Positions 39,761 through 47,757 of a stretch of DNA of 49,439 bases are shown here, one piece after another (the stretch's first letter is position 1; each line of letters opens with the position of its first letter). The position numbers and the translations under genes are program-made. The DNA lies in contig VXMQ01000017.1 in NCBI GenBank assembly GCA_009841015.1, positions 1 through 49,439 on the forward strand, given 5' to 3'. The DNA comes from Candidatus Palauibacter denitrificans. GTDB lineage: Bacteria > Gemmatimonadota > Gemmatimonadetes > Palauibacterales > Palauibacteraceae. The notes under the pieces were generated by a model that saw only the letters and a program-made list of their open reading frames with translations, had not been told where the DNA came from and did not search any database.

Positions 39761-41500
39761 ATGAAACGCCGAGACTTCCTCGCCACCTCCGCCGCGGCCG
39801 CCGCAGGATCGGGCCTCGTCGCCTGCCGTGCACCCGAGACTGCCGCCGCCCCGCCCCTCACCTCCGGGCAGTGGGGCTCCGGCGACTACTCGCATGTGCC
39901 GGGTCTGGCCGGGCCTGCGCACGGCACGGTGTGGGGCCGAACCGGCGTGACGGCCTGCTCCGACTACTACGCGTCCCTCGCCGGCACGAAGACGATGATG
40001 GAGGGCGGGAACGCGATCGACGCGATGGTCGCGGCGTGCGCCACCCTGAACGTGTCCGATCCCTACATGTCCGGCATCGGCGGTTTCGGCGGCTACATGC
40101 TCATCTACCTGGCGGAGGAGAACCGCGTCGTCGGTCTCGATGCGCTCGGCAAATCGCCCGCCGCCTCGTCCCCGGAGACGATGACGCTCGACGACTTCGC
40201 CATGGGCTACAAGGCGCCGATCGTGCCCGGGGCCTTCAAGGGGTGGGCCGCCGCGCTGGAGCGCTACGGCACGATGAGCCTGGGCGACCTGTTCGAGCCC
40301 GCGATCCAGCTCGCCGAGGACGGCTTCGCGATCTCGAAGTTCGACGAGCGCTACACGGCGTCGAGCGCGGACAAGCTGAGCCGCTACCCTTCAACGACGC
40401 GCGTGTTCTTCCCCAACGGGCGCCCGCCGCGCATGGGCGAGATCATCAGGCAGCCCGACCTCGCCGCAAGCATGCGTCACCTTGCCCGCGTGGGCGCGGA
40501 CGACCTCTACCAGGGTGAACTCGGCGACCGCATCGTCGCCTTCCTGGCCGAGCACGGGGGCCACCTGACCAAGGCCGATCTGGAGTCCTACGAAGTCGAG
40601 TGGAGGGAGCCGATCAGGACGACCTTCCAGGGCTACGACCTGCACGCCATGCCCCCGGGCTCCTGCGGGATGTCGATGTTCCAGGCACTGAACATCATGG
40701 ACGGGTTCGACCTCGCGAACATGGACCTGTACGGCTCCGAGTTCGTGCACCTGTGGCTCGAGGCAATGAAGCTTGCCCTCGCCGACGACGACCGGTACAA
40801 CACCGGAAAGGAAGACGTGGACATCCCCGTGGATATGATCATCTCCAGGGAGTACGCGGACGAACAGCGCGCGAAGATCGATCCAATGCGCGTCGCGTCC
40901 TTCTCGGGGGCCCCGCTTCCGTTCTTCGGGACGACGAGCCTCTCCACCGTCGACCGGTGGGGGAATGCGGTCGCCTTCACGCAGTCGCTCGTGAACGCGT
41001 ACGGGAGCGGCGTGATCGCCGGCGACACGGGGATCTTCCTCAACAACGGCCACATGTTCGGTTTCGTGCTCGAGGAGGGTCACGTGAACCACCTCGAGGG
41101 CGGCAAGCGGGCGAAGGGCGTGATGACGCCCTGCATCATGATGAGGGACGGGGACCTGTTCGCGGCGGTCGGGGCGCAGGGCGGCTACACGATCCCGCAG
41201 ACGGTGGGCCAGGTGATCACGAAGCTCGCCGTGGCCGGCCTGGACATGCAGCTCGCGATTGCGTCGCCGCGCATGTGCGTCAACCGGGGCGGTGGGCGCA
41301 CGCCGATCCCCGAGGACTCCGTCACGTACTTGGAGGCGGGGTTCCCGCCCGAGGTCTATCAGGAGCTGGCGGACCGCGGCCACTACCTGGCCGAACCGGG
41401 GAATCTGGGCGGCGTGCAGGCCGTGCACCGGGATGCTGAGACCGGTGCGCTGTCCGGCGGCTCGGACCCGCGGCGCGACGGCCACGCCGTTGCCTGGTAG
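39761..41500 (+). CDS. ggt: Gamma-glutamyltransferase, Tat lipoprotein, copy 1
   Basis: A 579-residue Ntn-hydrolase. MKRRDFLATS with LVAC at 19-22 indicates a twin-arginine lipoprotein. The expected self-cleavage site lies before T391 in FGTTSLSTVDRWGNAV. GDTGIFLNN and GGYTIPQTVGQVI are in the small subunit. GGT splits glutathione and other gamma-glutamyl compounds outside the cytoplasm. The residue after the two threonines is Ser, where many family members have His. AGGAG 7 bases upstream supports the ATG. The gene is very similar to the copy at 43312. Confidence 0.92.
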   Translation: MKRRDFLATSAAAAAGSGLVACRAPETAAAPPLTSGQWGSGDYSHVPGLAGPAHGTVWGRTGVTACSDYYASLAGTKTMMEGGNAIDAMVAACATLNVSDPYMSGIGGFGGYMLIYLAEENRVVGLDALGKSPAASSPETMTLDDFAMGYKAPIVPGAFKGWAAALERYGTMSLGDLFEPAIQLAEDGFAISKFDERYTASSADKLSRYPSTTRVFFPNGRPPRMGEIIRQPDLAASMRHLARVGADDLYQGELGDRIVAFLAEHGGHLTKADLESYEVEWREPIRTTFQGYDLHAMPPGSCGMSMFQALNIMDGFDLANMDLYGSEFVHLWLEAMKLALADDDRYNTGKEDVDIPVDMIISREYADEQRAKIDPMRVASFSGAPLPFFGTTSLSTVDRWGNAVAFTQSLVNAYGSGVIAGDTGIFLNNGHMFGFVLEEGHVNHLEGGKRAKGVMTPCIMMRDGDLFAAVGAQGGYTIPQTVGQVITKLAVAGLDMQLAIASPRMCVNRGGGRTPIPEDSVTYLEAGFPPEVYQELADRGHYLAEPGNLGGVQAVHRDAETGALSGGSDPRRDGHAVAW

Positions 41501-41547
41501 AGGAGCAGTCGCTCGGGTCTCGGCGGCGGGCGCCGACCGGTCCTCTA
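41498..41547. terminator. Inverted repeats between convergent genes, possible bidirectional terminator
   Basis: TAGAGGA (41498-41504) and TCCTCTA (41541-41547) are perfect complements. They contain the stop codons of the first GGT gene and of the opposing membrane-protein gene. Inside lies a stronger hairpin, TCGGCG/CGCCGA (41520-41525 with 41531-41536, 5-base loop). There is no T-run, but the symmetric placement between two convergent stops suits a transcription end for both strands. Confidence 0.45.
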
Positions 41548-43074
41548 CGCCCTCGCCGGGTCCGGATGCATGACCACCTCGAAGTCTTCCTCGTAGCCTG
41601 TCCGGGTGGGGGAAGGGAGGTAGCGGGAGAGGTCGAGTTGGGCTGCTTCGAGTTCGCGGTCGAAGGCGGCCAGATCTCGTCGTGACGCGTCGGCGGCGGT
41701 GTCGGAGGTCGCGTAGACGATGGGACCGAGACGCTGATCCTGGAGCTTCAGCCGGCGCCGCATGAACTCCGCCTCGACGAAGGTCTCGCGTATCGCGGGG
41801 AAACGATACCTGAACCCTTCATCCTCCGCCTCCACTTCCGCGTCGAACTCGGCCGCCAGGCGCTCCAGCTCCGCCAGGATCATCTTCGGCGGTACCTGCC
41901 GGTCCTCGAGCGCGCGCGTCACGTGGCGGATCGCGTCGGGAGCGGCGACCCACCGGACGGCCCCGACACTGCGGGAGTAGACCAGGCCCACGAGCAGGCG
42001 CCGCACGTTGCGCCGCATGCGCGCGCGGTTCTCGCTCGCCAGCGTCAACGATCGGACGATGGGGATCGCGAAGAAGAGGCCGCTGAACGTGACAGGTATC
42101 ACGCCGAGTCCGTAGAACATGACCGGATCGAACGAAGCGGGCAGTCCGACCACGCTCGCCATCGCCAGGTTGAAGCTGTTCATGGCGCCGATGCCGACGT
42201 TGGCCCCGGGGCTGTTGCCCGTCAGTTTCTTCGGGTACTCGAGCCGCATCCACGCCGGCCTGGGCTCGCGCGCCCGGACCTTCCCGTGAGCGCTTCTCAT
42301 CAGTTCCGGGAAGGCGTACACCACCTCGCCTGCGTCCGACACGCGGGGGTCGCCCCCGTAGGCACCGGTGAGGCGTCCCATCTCTTCGACGGCGTCGTCG
42401 ATCAGCAGGCCCGTGTGCTCGATCAGCTCCGACGACGTCAGGACGCCCTTCCGCGCCTGGATCAACTGGACCACCGTGCGATCCTTCTGGAGCTGCGTGG
42501 GCCTGGGATCCTCCGGGCCGAAGATGAACGCGAAGACCTTCTTGTAGAAGGGCGGCCGGGCGTCCTTCGGGAGCCGCCTGGCGTGGCGGTCGCCGTAGTA
42601 GAGGCCCCTCCGGTCCCACCCGCGCCCCCCGAGAAGCCAGTGAAGGATGAAGAAGTCCCCCAGGCCGAAGCCCCGGCGCCCGCCGGAGCCGCGGCCGTCG
42701 CGGTTGGCGGTCAGCAGCGCGATCAGGAGCAGGACGAAGACGACGAAGTAGACGACCAGCATGACCGCCGTCCAGATCTTGAAGCCGACCTTGAAGGCGG
42801 ACCAGGCGGCTCGGCGGAAGCGCGCCGGGAACGGTTCCGCGTCGCGCTCGATGAGCCCGGGATCGAACTGGTAGAGAAGGTCGCCCGAATCGGAGACCTC
42901 GAGGTGGCCGCGGTGCGTCTCCAGGAGTGACCTCAGGGCGACCTCGGCCTCGTGGTCCGGCAATCCGGTGGCGGAGACGACATCGCCCAGGGTGGCGCGT
43001 CCCTCAAGGCTACGGAGGGCGGAGGTGACCGCACTCTCGGGACGGTGGGGGGCAGCTGTGACTGAATCGAGCAC
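41545..43074 (-). CDS. Membrane protein with three winged-helix-like repeats, unknown function (GTG start)
   Basis: A 509-residue protein. Three similar soluble blocks end in comparable strands: GDLLYQFDP (about 63-71), GEVVYAFPEL (about 248-257) and EGFRYRFPAI (about 414-423). Each is preceded by helices that read like winged-helix domains (for example LIQARKGVLTSSELIEHTGLL). Hydrophobic segments occur at about 92-123 and as a pair at about 288-336. No enzyme motif is seen. The name of the family is not known to me. A DNA- or protein-binding sensor at the membrane is one guess. The ribosome-binding site before GTG is weak. Confidence 0.8.
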   Translation of the reverse strand: MLDSVTAAPHRPESAVTSALRSLEGRATLGDVVSATGLPDHEAEVALRSLLETHRGHLEVSDSGDLLYQFDPGLIERDAEPFPARFRRAAWSAFKVGFKIWTAVMLVVYFVVFVLLLIALLTANRDGRGSGGRRGFGLGDFFILHWLLGGRGWDRRGLYYGDRHARRLPKDARPPFYKKVFAFIFGPEDPRPTQLQKDRTVVQLIQARKGVLTSSELIEHTGLLIDDAVEEMGRLTGAYGGDPRVSDAGEVVYAFPELMRSAHGKVRAREPRPAWMRLEYPKKLTGNSPGANVGIGAMNSFNLAMASVVGLPASFDPVMFYGLGVIPVTFSGLFFAIPIVRSLTLASENRARMRRNVRRLLVGLVYSRSVGAVRWVAAPDAIRHVTRALEDRQVPPKMILAELERLAAEFDAEVEAEDEGFRYRFPAIRETFVEAEFMRRRLKLQDQRLGPIVYATSDTAADASRRDLAAFDRELEAAQLDLSRYLPSPTRTGYEEDFEVVMHPDPARA

Positions 43075-43193
43075 GCGTGATCGCCCTTTCTGCGGGACTT
43101 CACCGGCGCAGCGCCGTGACGCTGCGGCTGAGCCTGGACTCCGAGAGACTGAAGAGGCTTCCGTCTACGATAGCCCATAGGCGCGAATCCCGC

Positions 43194-43225
43194 GGCTATT
43201 GCGGAGGTTGGCTATTGTGGGGGTT
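43194..43225 (+). repeat. Tandem 16-bp direct repeat upstream of the second GGT
   Basis: Copies at 43194-43209 and 43210-43225 each begin GGCTATTG and match at 14 of 16 positions. An inverted ATAGCC half-element is at 43170-43175. The repeat lies in the 237-base gap between the divergent membrane-protein and GGT genes, about 22 bases before the proposed -35. Otherwise this gap shows no gene. It could be an operator. Confidence 0.5.
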
Positions 43226-43246
43226 CCTGTCGCCGTGCGCCGGGTC

Positions 43247-43276
43247 TTGAGCGGCGAGCGACCCGCATCCTAGGAT
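43247..43276 (+). promoter_or_regulatory. Probable promoter of the second GGT gene
   Basis: TTGAGC (43247-43252) and TAGGAT (43271-43276) are 18 bases apart. They match the arrangement before the first GGT (39697-39726), differ there by one base in the -35, and are followed by a leader that is nearly identical up to the shared AGGAGCCGTCC ribosome-binding site. The kept spacing argues for function. Confidence 0.5.
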
Positions 43277-43311
43277 CAAGGTCTGCGACCCCCCTGCCCA
43301 GGAGCCGTCCC

Positions 43312-45054
43312 ATGAAGCGCCGAGATTTCCTCGCCACCTCCGCCGCCGCCGCCGCCGGATCCAGCCTCATCGGGTGTCGGCCTCCCGAAACAGCAGGAGC
43401 GGCCACCGCCGCGAGCGGACAATGGGGCCCGGCCGGCGACTCGAACGTCCCGGGCCTGCTCGGACCCGCGCACCGGGCCGTGTGGGGAGCACGCGGCGTG
43501 ACGGCCGCCGCCGACTACTACGCCTCGCTCGCCGGCACCACGATCATGATGCAGGGCGGGAACGCCGTGGACGCCATCGTGGCCGCCTCCGCCATGCTCA
43601 ACGTCTCCGAGCCGTACATGTCCGGCATTGGAGGTTTCGGCGGCTTCATGCTCATCTACCTGGCCGAGGAGAACCGCGTCGTCGGCCTCGACGCGCTCGG
43701 CAAGTCGCCGGCCGCCTCGTCGCCCGAGACGATGACGCTCGACGACTTCGCGGCGGGCTACAAGGCGCCCATCGTGCCCGGCGCCTTCAAGGGATGGGCC
43801 GCCGCCCTCGAACGCTACGGGACGATGAGCCTCGGCGACGTGTTCGAGCCCGCAATCCGGCTCGCCGAAGACGGGTTCGTCGTCTCGCGCTTCGACGAGA
43901 TCCACACGAACGGCGACGCCGCCGGGAAGTTGGGGCGGTTCCCGTCGACCACCCGCGTCATGTTCCCGAACGGCCGTCCCCCGCGCATGGGGGAGATCAT
44001 CCGGCAGCCCGACCTCGCCGCCAGCATGCGGCGCCTCGCCCTCGAAGGCGCGGACGATTTCTACAAGGGAGAGATCGGGGAGCGGGTCGTCTCCTTCCTC
44101 GCCGAGAACGGCGGCCACATGACGATGGGCGACCTCGAATCGTACGACGTCACGTGGAAGGAACCGATCACGACGACCTTCCAGGGGCATGACCTGTACG
44201 CGATGCCGCCGGGCTCGTGCGGAATGTCGATGTTCCAGGCGCTCAACATCATGGACGGCTTCGATCTCGCGAACATGGACCTCTACGGCTCCGAGTTCGC
44301 GCACCTGTGGCTCGAGGCGTATCGGCTCGCCCTCATCGACGACGATCGGTACAACACGGGGAAGGAGGACGTGGAGATCCCCGTCGACATGATCATCTCG
44401 AAGGAATACGCGGACGAGCAGCGGGCGAAGATCGACCCCGCGCGCATCGCCTCCTTCTCGGGCGCCCCGCTCCCGTTCTTCGGCACCACGAGCCTCTCTT
44501 CCGCCGATCGCTGGGGGAACGCGGTCGCCTTCACTCAGTCGCTCGTGAGCGGTTACGGCAGCGGCGTGATCGCCGGCGACACCGGGATCTTCCTCAACAA
44601 CGGTCACACCTTCGGCTTCGTGCTGGAGGAAGGGCACGTCAATCACCTCGAGGGCGGCCAGAAGGCGAAGGGCGTCATGACGCCGTGCGTGGTGATGAAG
44701 GATGGGAACCTCGTCGCGGCCGTCGGCGCCGCGGGCGGTTACACGATCCCTCAGACGGTCGGGCAGGTGATCACCAAACTGACCACGGGCGGCATGGACA
44801 TTCAGCTCGCCATCGCCTCGCCGCGCATGTGCCTCAACCGGGGCGGGGGGCGCACGCCGATCCCCGAGGATTCGGTCACGTACCTGGAGGCGGGGTTCCC
44901 GCCCGAGGTATACGACGAACTCGAGGACCGCGGCCACTACCTGGCCGAGCCCGGGAACCCCGGCGGCGTGCAGGGCGTGTACCGGGATGCGGAGACGGGC
45001 GCCCTCGCCGGCGGGTCGGATCCGCGCCGCGACGGGCACGCGATCGCCTGGTGA
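43312..45054 (+). CDS. ggt: Gamma-glutamyltransferase, Tat lipoprotein, copy 2
   Basis: A 580-residue paralogue of the gene at 39761, alike over its whole length by eye. It has MKRRDFLATS with LIGC (Cys22) for Tat export and lipid anchoring. The nucleophile is T392 in FGTTSLSSADRWGNAV, and the same active-site loops follow. Most differences are in the N-terminal linker and at about residues 195-215. Both copies look intact, so neither is an obvious pseudogene. Its stop overlaps the GTG of the CocE-like gene (GTGA), unlike copy 1, which ends at a convergent junction. Confidence 0.92.
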   Translation: MKRRDFLATSAAAAAGSSLIGCRPPETAGAATAASGQWGPAGDSNVPGLLGPAHRAVWGARGVTAAADYYASLAGTTIMMQGGNAVDAIVAASAMLNVSEPYMSGIGGFGGFMLIYLAEENRVVGLDALGKSPAASSPETMTLDDFAAGYKAPIVPGAFKGWAAALERYGTMSLGDVFEPAIRLAEDGFVVSRFDEIHTNGDAAGKLGRFPSTTRVMFPNGRPPRMGEIIRQPDLAASMRRLALEGADDFYKGEIGERVVSFLAENGGHMTMGDLESYDVTWKEPITTTFQGHDLYAMPPGSCGMSMFQALNIMDGFDLANMDLYGSEFAHLWLEAYRLALIDDDRYNTGKEDVEIPVDMIISKEYADEQRAKIDPARIASFSGAPLPFFGTTSLSSADRWGNAVAFTQSLVSGYGSGVIAGDTGIFLNNGHTFGFVLEEGHVNHLEGGQKAKGVMTPCVVMKDGNLVAAVGAAGGYTIPQTVGQVITKLTTGGMDIQLAIASPRMCLNRGGGRTPIPEDSVTYLEAGFPPEVYDELEDRGHYLAEPGNPGGVQGVYRDAETGALAGGSDPRRDGHAIAW

Positions 45055-46934
45055 ACCGGGGACGGCCCGCCTCCGTGACCGCGGGGCTGGCGGCACTGGC
45101 AGGGCTGGCCTGCGCGGACGGCGCCTCCACTCCGGCCAATCGTGCGGGAGGCGCCCCCGTGAGTGTGCTCACGCGCAACCAGGCGCTTCACATCCCCATG
45201 CGCGACGGCGTCCGCATCGCCGTTGACGTGTGGCTGCCCGATGGCATTCAGCCCAGGGACCGGCTCCCCGCCATGATGCGGGCGACCCGTTACTGGCGCG
45301 CCCGGGGCGAGGTCGGCGTCCCCGTCGATGAGACCTCGAACTTCGCCGAAGCGGAGCGCTGGAACCGGGCCGGGTACGCCCTCGTCCTCGTGGACGGGCG
45401 GGGAAGCGGGGCCTCGTTCGGGATCCGCCGCTTCGAACTCGCCGAGGACGAGGTGACGGACTACGGGGAGGTCGCGGACTGGATCGCGGACCAGCCCTGG
45501 TCGAACGGCCGTGTGGGCGCGTACGGCGTCTCCTACGCCGGGAACACGGCCGAGATGCTCGCGGTCAACCGCAGGCCCGCCGTGAAGGCGGTCGCGCCCC
45601 TTTTCAACGACTTCGACAACTTCGGCCACCTCATCTTCCCCGGCGGCGTGCTCACGGTCGGCTTCCTCGAGGACTGGTCGAACCGCACGCGCATGCAGGA
45701 CCTGAACGACATCTGCGGCCTTTCCGACGCGACCGGGGCTGCCTGCGACGAAGTGCGGAGCCGAGTCACCGGCGTGAAACCGGTCGACGCGGACGTCGAC
45801 GGATCGCTGCTCGCCGCTGCGGTGGCGGAGCACCAGGCCAATACCGTGCCGTTCGAGGCGGCGCTGGAGTACGAGTTCCGCGACGATCCGTTCGGCCCCT
45901 ATGGCGAGACGAACGTCGGGCACCGCCGCAGCCCCTCCGGCCACCTCCCGCAGATCGAGGAGTCCGGCGTGGCCATGTTCGTCCGCGTCGGCTGGCAGGA
46001 CGCCGGGACCGTGAACGGCACGCTCGGCCGCTACAACACGATCACGAACGCGCAGCAGGTTTTCATCGGCCCCTGGGACCACGGGGCGCGCAACGACACG
46101 GACCCGTTCAAGGCGGACGACACCCCCGTCGCCCCCGCCGCCGACGCCCGGTTCGAGGAACTCGTCGCGTTCTTCGACGCCCACCTCAAGGAGGATGGAT
46201 CCGGGGAGACGCCGACGGAGATCCATTACTACACGCTCGGCGCCGACCGCTGGACGCGCACGGAGACGTGGCCGCCGGCGGGCTTCGACGACGTGACGTG
46301 GTACTTCGGCGAGGGGGGCACGCTGTCGACGGAAGCTCCCGCCTCGGACGCGGGAGAGGACTCCTATACCGTCGATTTCACCGCGACGACGGGGACCCGC
46401 AACCGCTGGTACACGAACGGCGGGGGCGGCGACGTCGTGTACGGCGACCGCCGCGCGGAGGACGAGAAGCTGCTGACGTACACCAGCGCGCCGCTAGCGG
46501 TCGATACCGAGGTCACCGGCCACCCCGTCGTCACGCTGCACTTGGCGTCCACCGAGACGGACGGGGCCTTCATCGTCTACCTGGAAGACGTCGCTCCGGA
46601 CGGCACCGTGCGATACATCACCGAGGGACAGCTCCGCGGCGTCATGCGCGCGGTCACGGACGACCCGCCGCTGTACCGGAAGTACGGCTCGCACCGCAGC
46701 GAGTCGCGCGCCGACGCCCTCCCGCTCGTGCCGGGGGAGATCGCCGAACTGAGCTTCGACCTGTGGGCGACGTCGGTGCGGTTCCGGGCCGGCCACCGCA
46801 TCCGGGTCGCCCTCGCCGGCGCGGACGCGGACACCTTCCTCCGCTATCCCCGCGACGGGAGCGTCCCGGAGTGGACGGTACAGCGCAATGCGGTCCACGC
46901 GTCCCGCATTGTCCTGCCGACGAAAGGCGGCTGA
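45051..46934 (+). CDS. CocE/NonD family secreted hydrolase (X-Pro dipeptidyl-peptidase-like), GTG start
   Basis: A 627-residue alpha/beta hydrolase. The N-terminus has a hydrophobic signal ending GLAC, an imperfect lipobox. The catalytic triad reads S161 (GVSYAGN), D317 (GWQDAG) and H344 (WDHGAR). The C-terminal jelly-roll domain (about 410-620) includes LTYTSAPLAVDTEVTGHPVV and the closing RVALAGADADTFLRYP. The family includes cocaine esterase, glutaryl-amidase and X-Pro peptidases, so the substrate is open. Coupling to a GGT suggests peptide or amide use outside the cytoplasm. Confidence 0.9.
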   Translation: MNRGRPASVTAGLAALAGLACADGASTPANRAGGAPVSVLTRNQALHIPMRDGVRIAVDVWLPDGIQPRDRLPAMMRATRYWRARGEVGVPVDETSNFAEAERWNRAGYALVLVDGRGSGASFGIRRFELAEDEVTDYGEVADWIADQPWSNGRVGAYGVSYAGNTAEMLAVNRRPAVKAVAPLFNDFDNFGHLIFPGGVLTVGFLEDWSNRTRMQDLNDICGLSDATGAACDEVRSRVTGVKPVDADVDGSLLAAAVAEHQANTVPFEAALEYEFRDDPFGPYGETNVGHRRSPSGHLPQIEESGVAMFVRVGWQDAGTVNGTLGRYNTITNAQQVFIGPWDHGARNDTDPFKADDTPVAPAADARFEELVAFFDAHLKEDGSGETPTEIHYYTLGADRWTRTETWPPAGFDDVTWYFGEGGTLSTEAPASDAGEDSYTVDFTATTGTRNRWYTNGGGGDVVYGDRRAEDEKLLTYTSAPLAVDTEVTGHPVVTLHLASTETDGAFIVYLEDVAPDGTVRYITEGQLRGVMRAVTDDPPLYRKYGSHRSESRADALPLVPGEIAELSFDLWATSVRFRAGHRIRVALAGADADTFLRYPRDGSVPEWTVQRNAVHASRIVLPTKGG

Positions 46935-46936
46935 TC

Positions 46937-47707
46937 CTACGGAATCAGTTCCAGCGTCGTGCTCGTCGTCATCGACGCCGGCATCCCGCCCATCGTCAGG
47001 TTCAGGTTAATCACGCTGTCGTGGCCCCGGAGGCGGCTGCTGCCCGTGTCGAAGATGGCGGTTCCGGTGACGGTGCCGGAGCCCTCAATCGACATCCCGC
47101 CGGTGTTGGCCGACATCGTGACGGTCCCTTCGAGCGATATCTCCGCAAGATCCCCGTCGACACCCACGAGCGTGTAGGCGATGTCCGTTTCCATCGTCAT
47201 CGTGGCGCCCATGCCGGCCGGGATATCGGCGGACGTCTGTCCCGACCAGGAGTCGCCCGGACTCACTTCGCCTTCGGGTAGCTCGAAGAAGCTGGTCGCC
47301 AGCGTCGCGGAGACGGCGGCTTCCGCGTCCGGCGTGAGCGTCCCGGCGTCGGTCAACCCGGTGGGGCGCGCGCGCGGGTCCATTGCGAACGTGAAGCTCA
47401 TGCCCGACAGATCGGGTCCGCCCGCTCCGGGCATGGCCTCCGTCATGGTGGTGGAGTCGACGACCGTGCGGATCTCAACGACGTCACTCGCCACGCTGAC
47501 CACCGTCTCGGTCTGGTAGCGCTTTGACGTCGACATGGTCGTACCCGCCATCGACGTCTCGGAGCCGATTAGATACCGCGAAACCTGTCCTTCGGCCGGC
47601 ATCACGCGGAGCGTGGTCGCCTGTCCGTAGAGCAGGGCTGCGTGTCCCAGCGCAAGAGCCGCCACGGCCGCTGCTCGAGTCAGGACTCTGATTCTCCTTT
47701 GGTTCAC
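46937..47707 (-). CDS. Exported protein of unknown function, paralogue 1 (GTG start)
   Basis: A 256-residue protein with a signal peptide at about 1-30 (VLTRAAAVAALALGHAALLYGQA). The mature part is beta-rich with MPAEGQVSRYLIGSETSMAG, LPEGEVSPGDSW and a terminal TSTTLELIP. The PGDSW strand and overall plan resemble DUF6263-type proteins. GGAGG about 4 bases before the GTG fixes the start. It ends two bases from the CocE-like gene on the other strand. The upstream paralogue at 47758 shares its motifs. The function is unknown. Confidence 0.82.
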   Translation of the reverse strand: MNQRRIRVLTRAAAVAALALGHAALLYGQATTLRVMPAEGQVSRYLIGSETSMAGTTMSTSKRYQTETVVSVASDVVEIRTVVDSTTMTEAMPGAGGPDLSGMSFTFAMDPRARPTGLTDAGTLTPDAEAAVSATLATSFFELPEGEVSPGDSWSGQTSADIPAGMGATMTMETDIAYTLVGVDGDLAEISLEGTVTMSANTGGMSIEGSGTVTGTAIFDTGSSRLRGHDSVINLNLTMGGMPASMTTSTTLELIP

Positions 47708-47757
47708 TGGTCCTCCATTGAGGTTTGGGGGTTGGGGACTTCCGGTCGCCGGTTCCG

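Noticed and set aside
43075..43311. An insertion-sequence remnant as the cause of the GGT duplication
   Set aside because: No transposase fragment, terminal inverted repeats or target duplication could be seen around either copy. The 16-base tandem repeat is too short and lies only beside copy 2.
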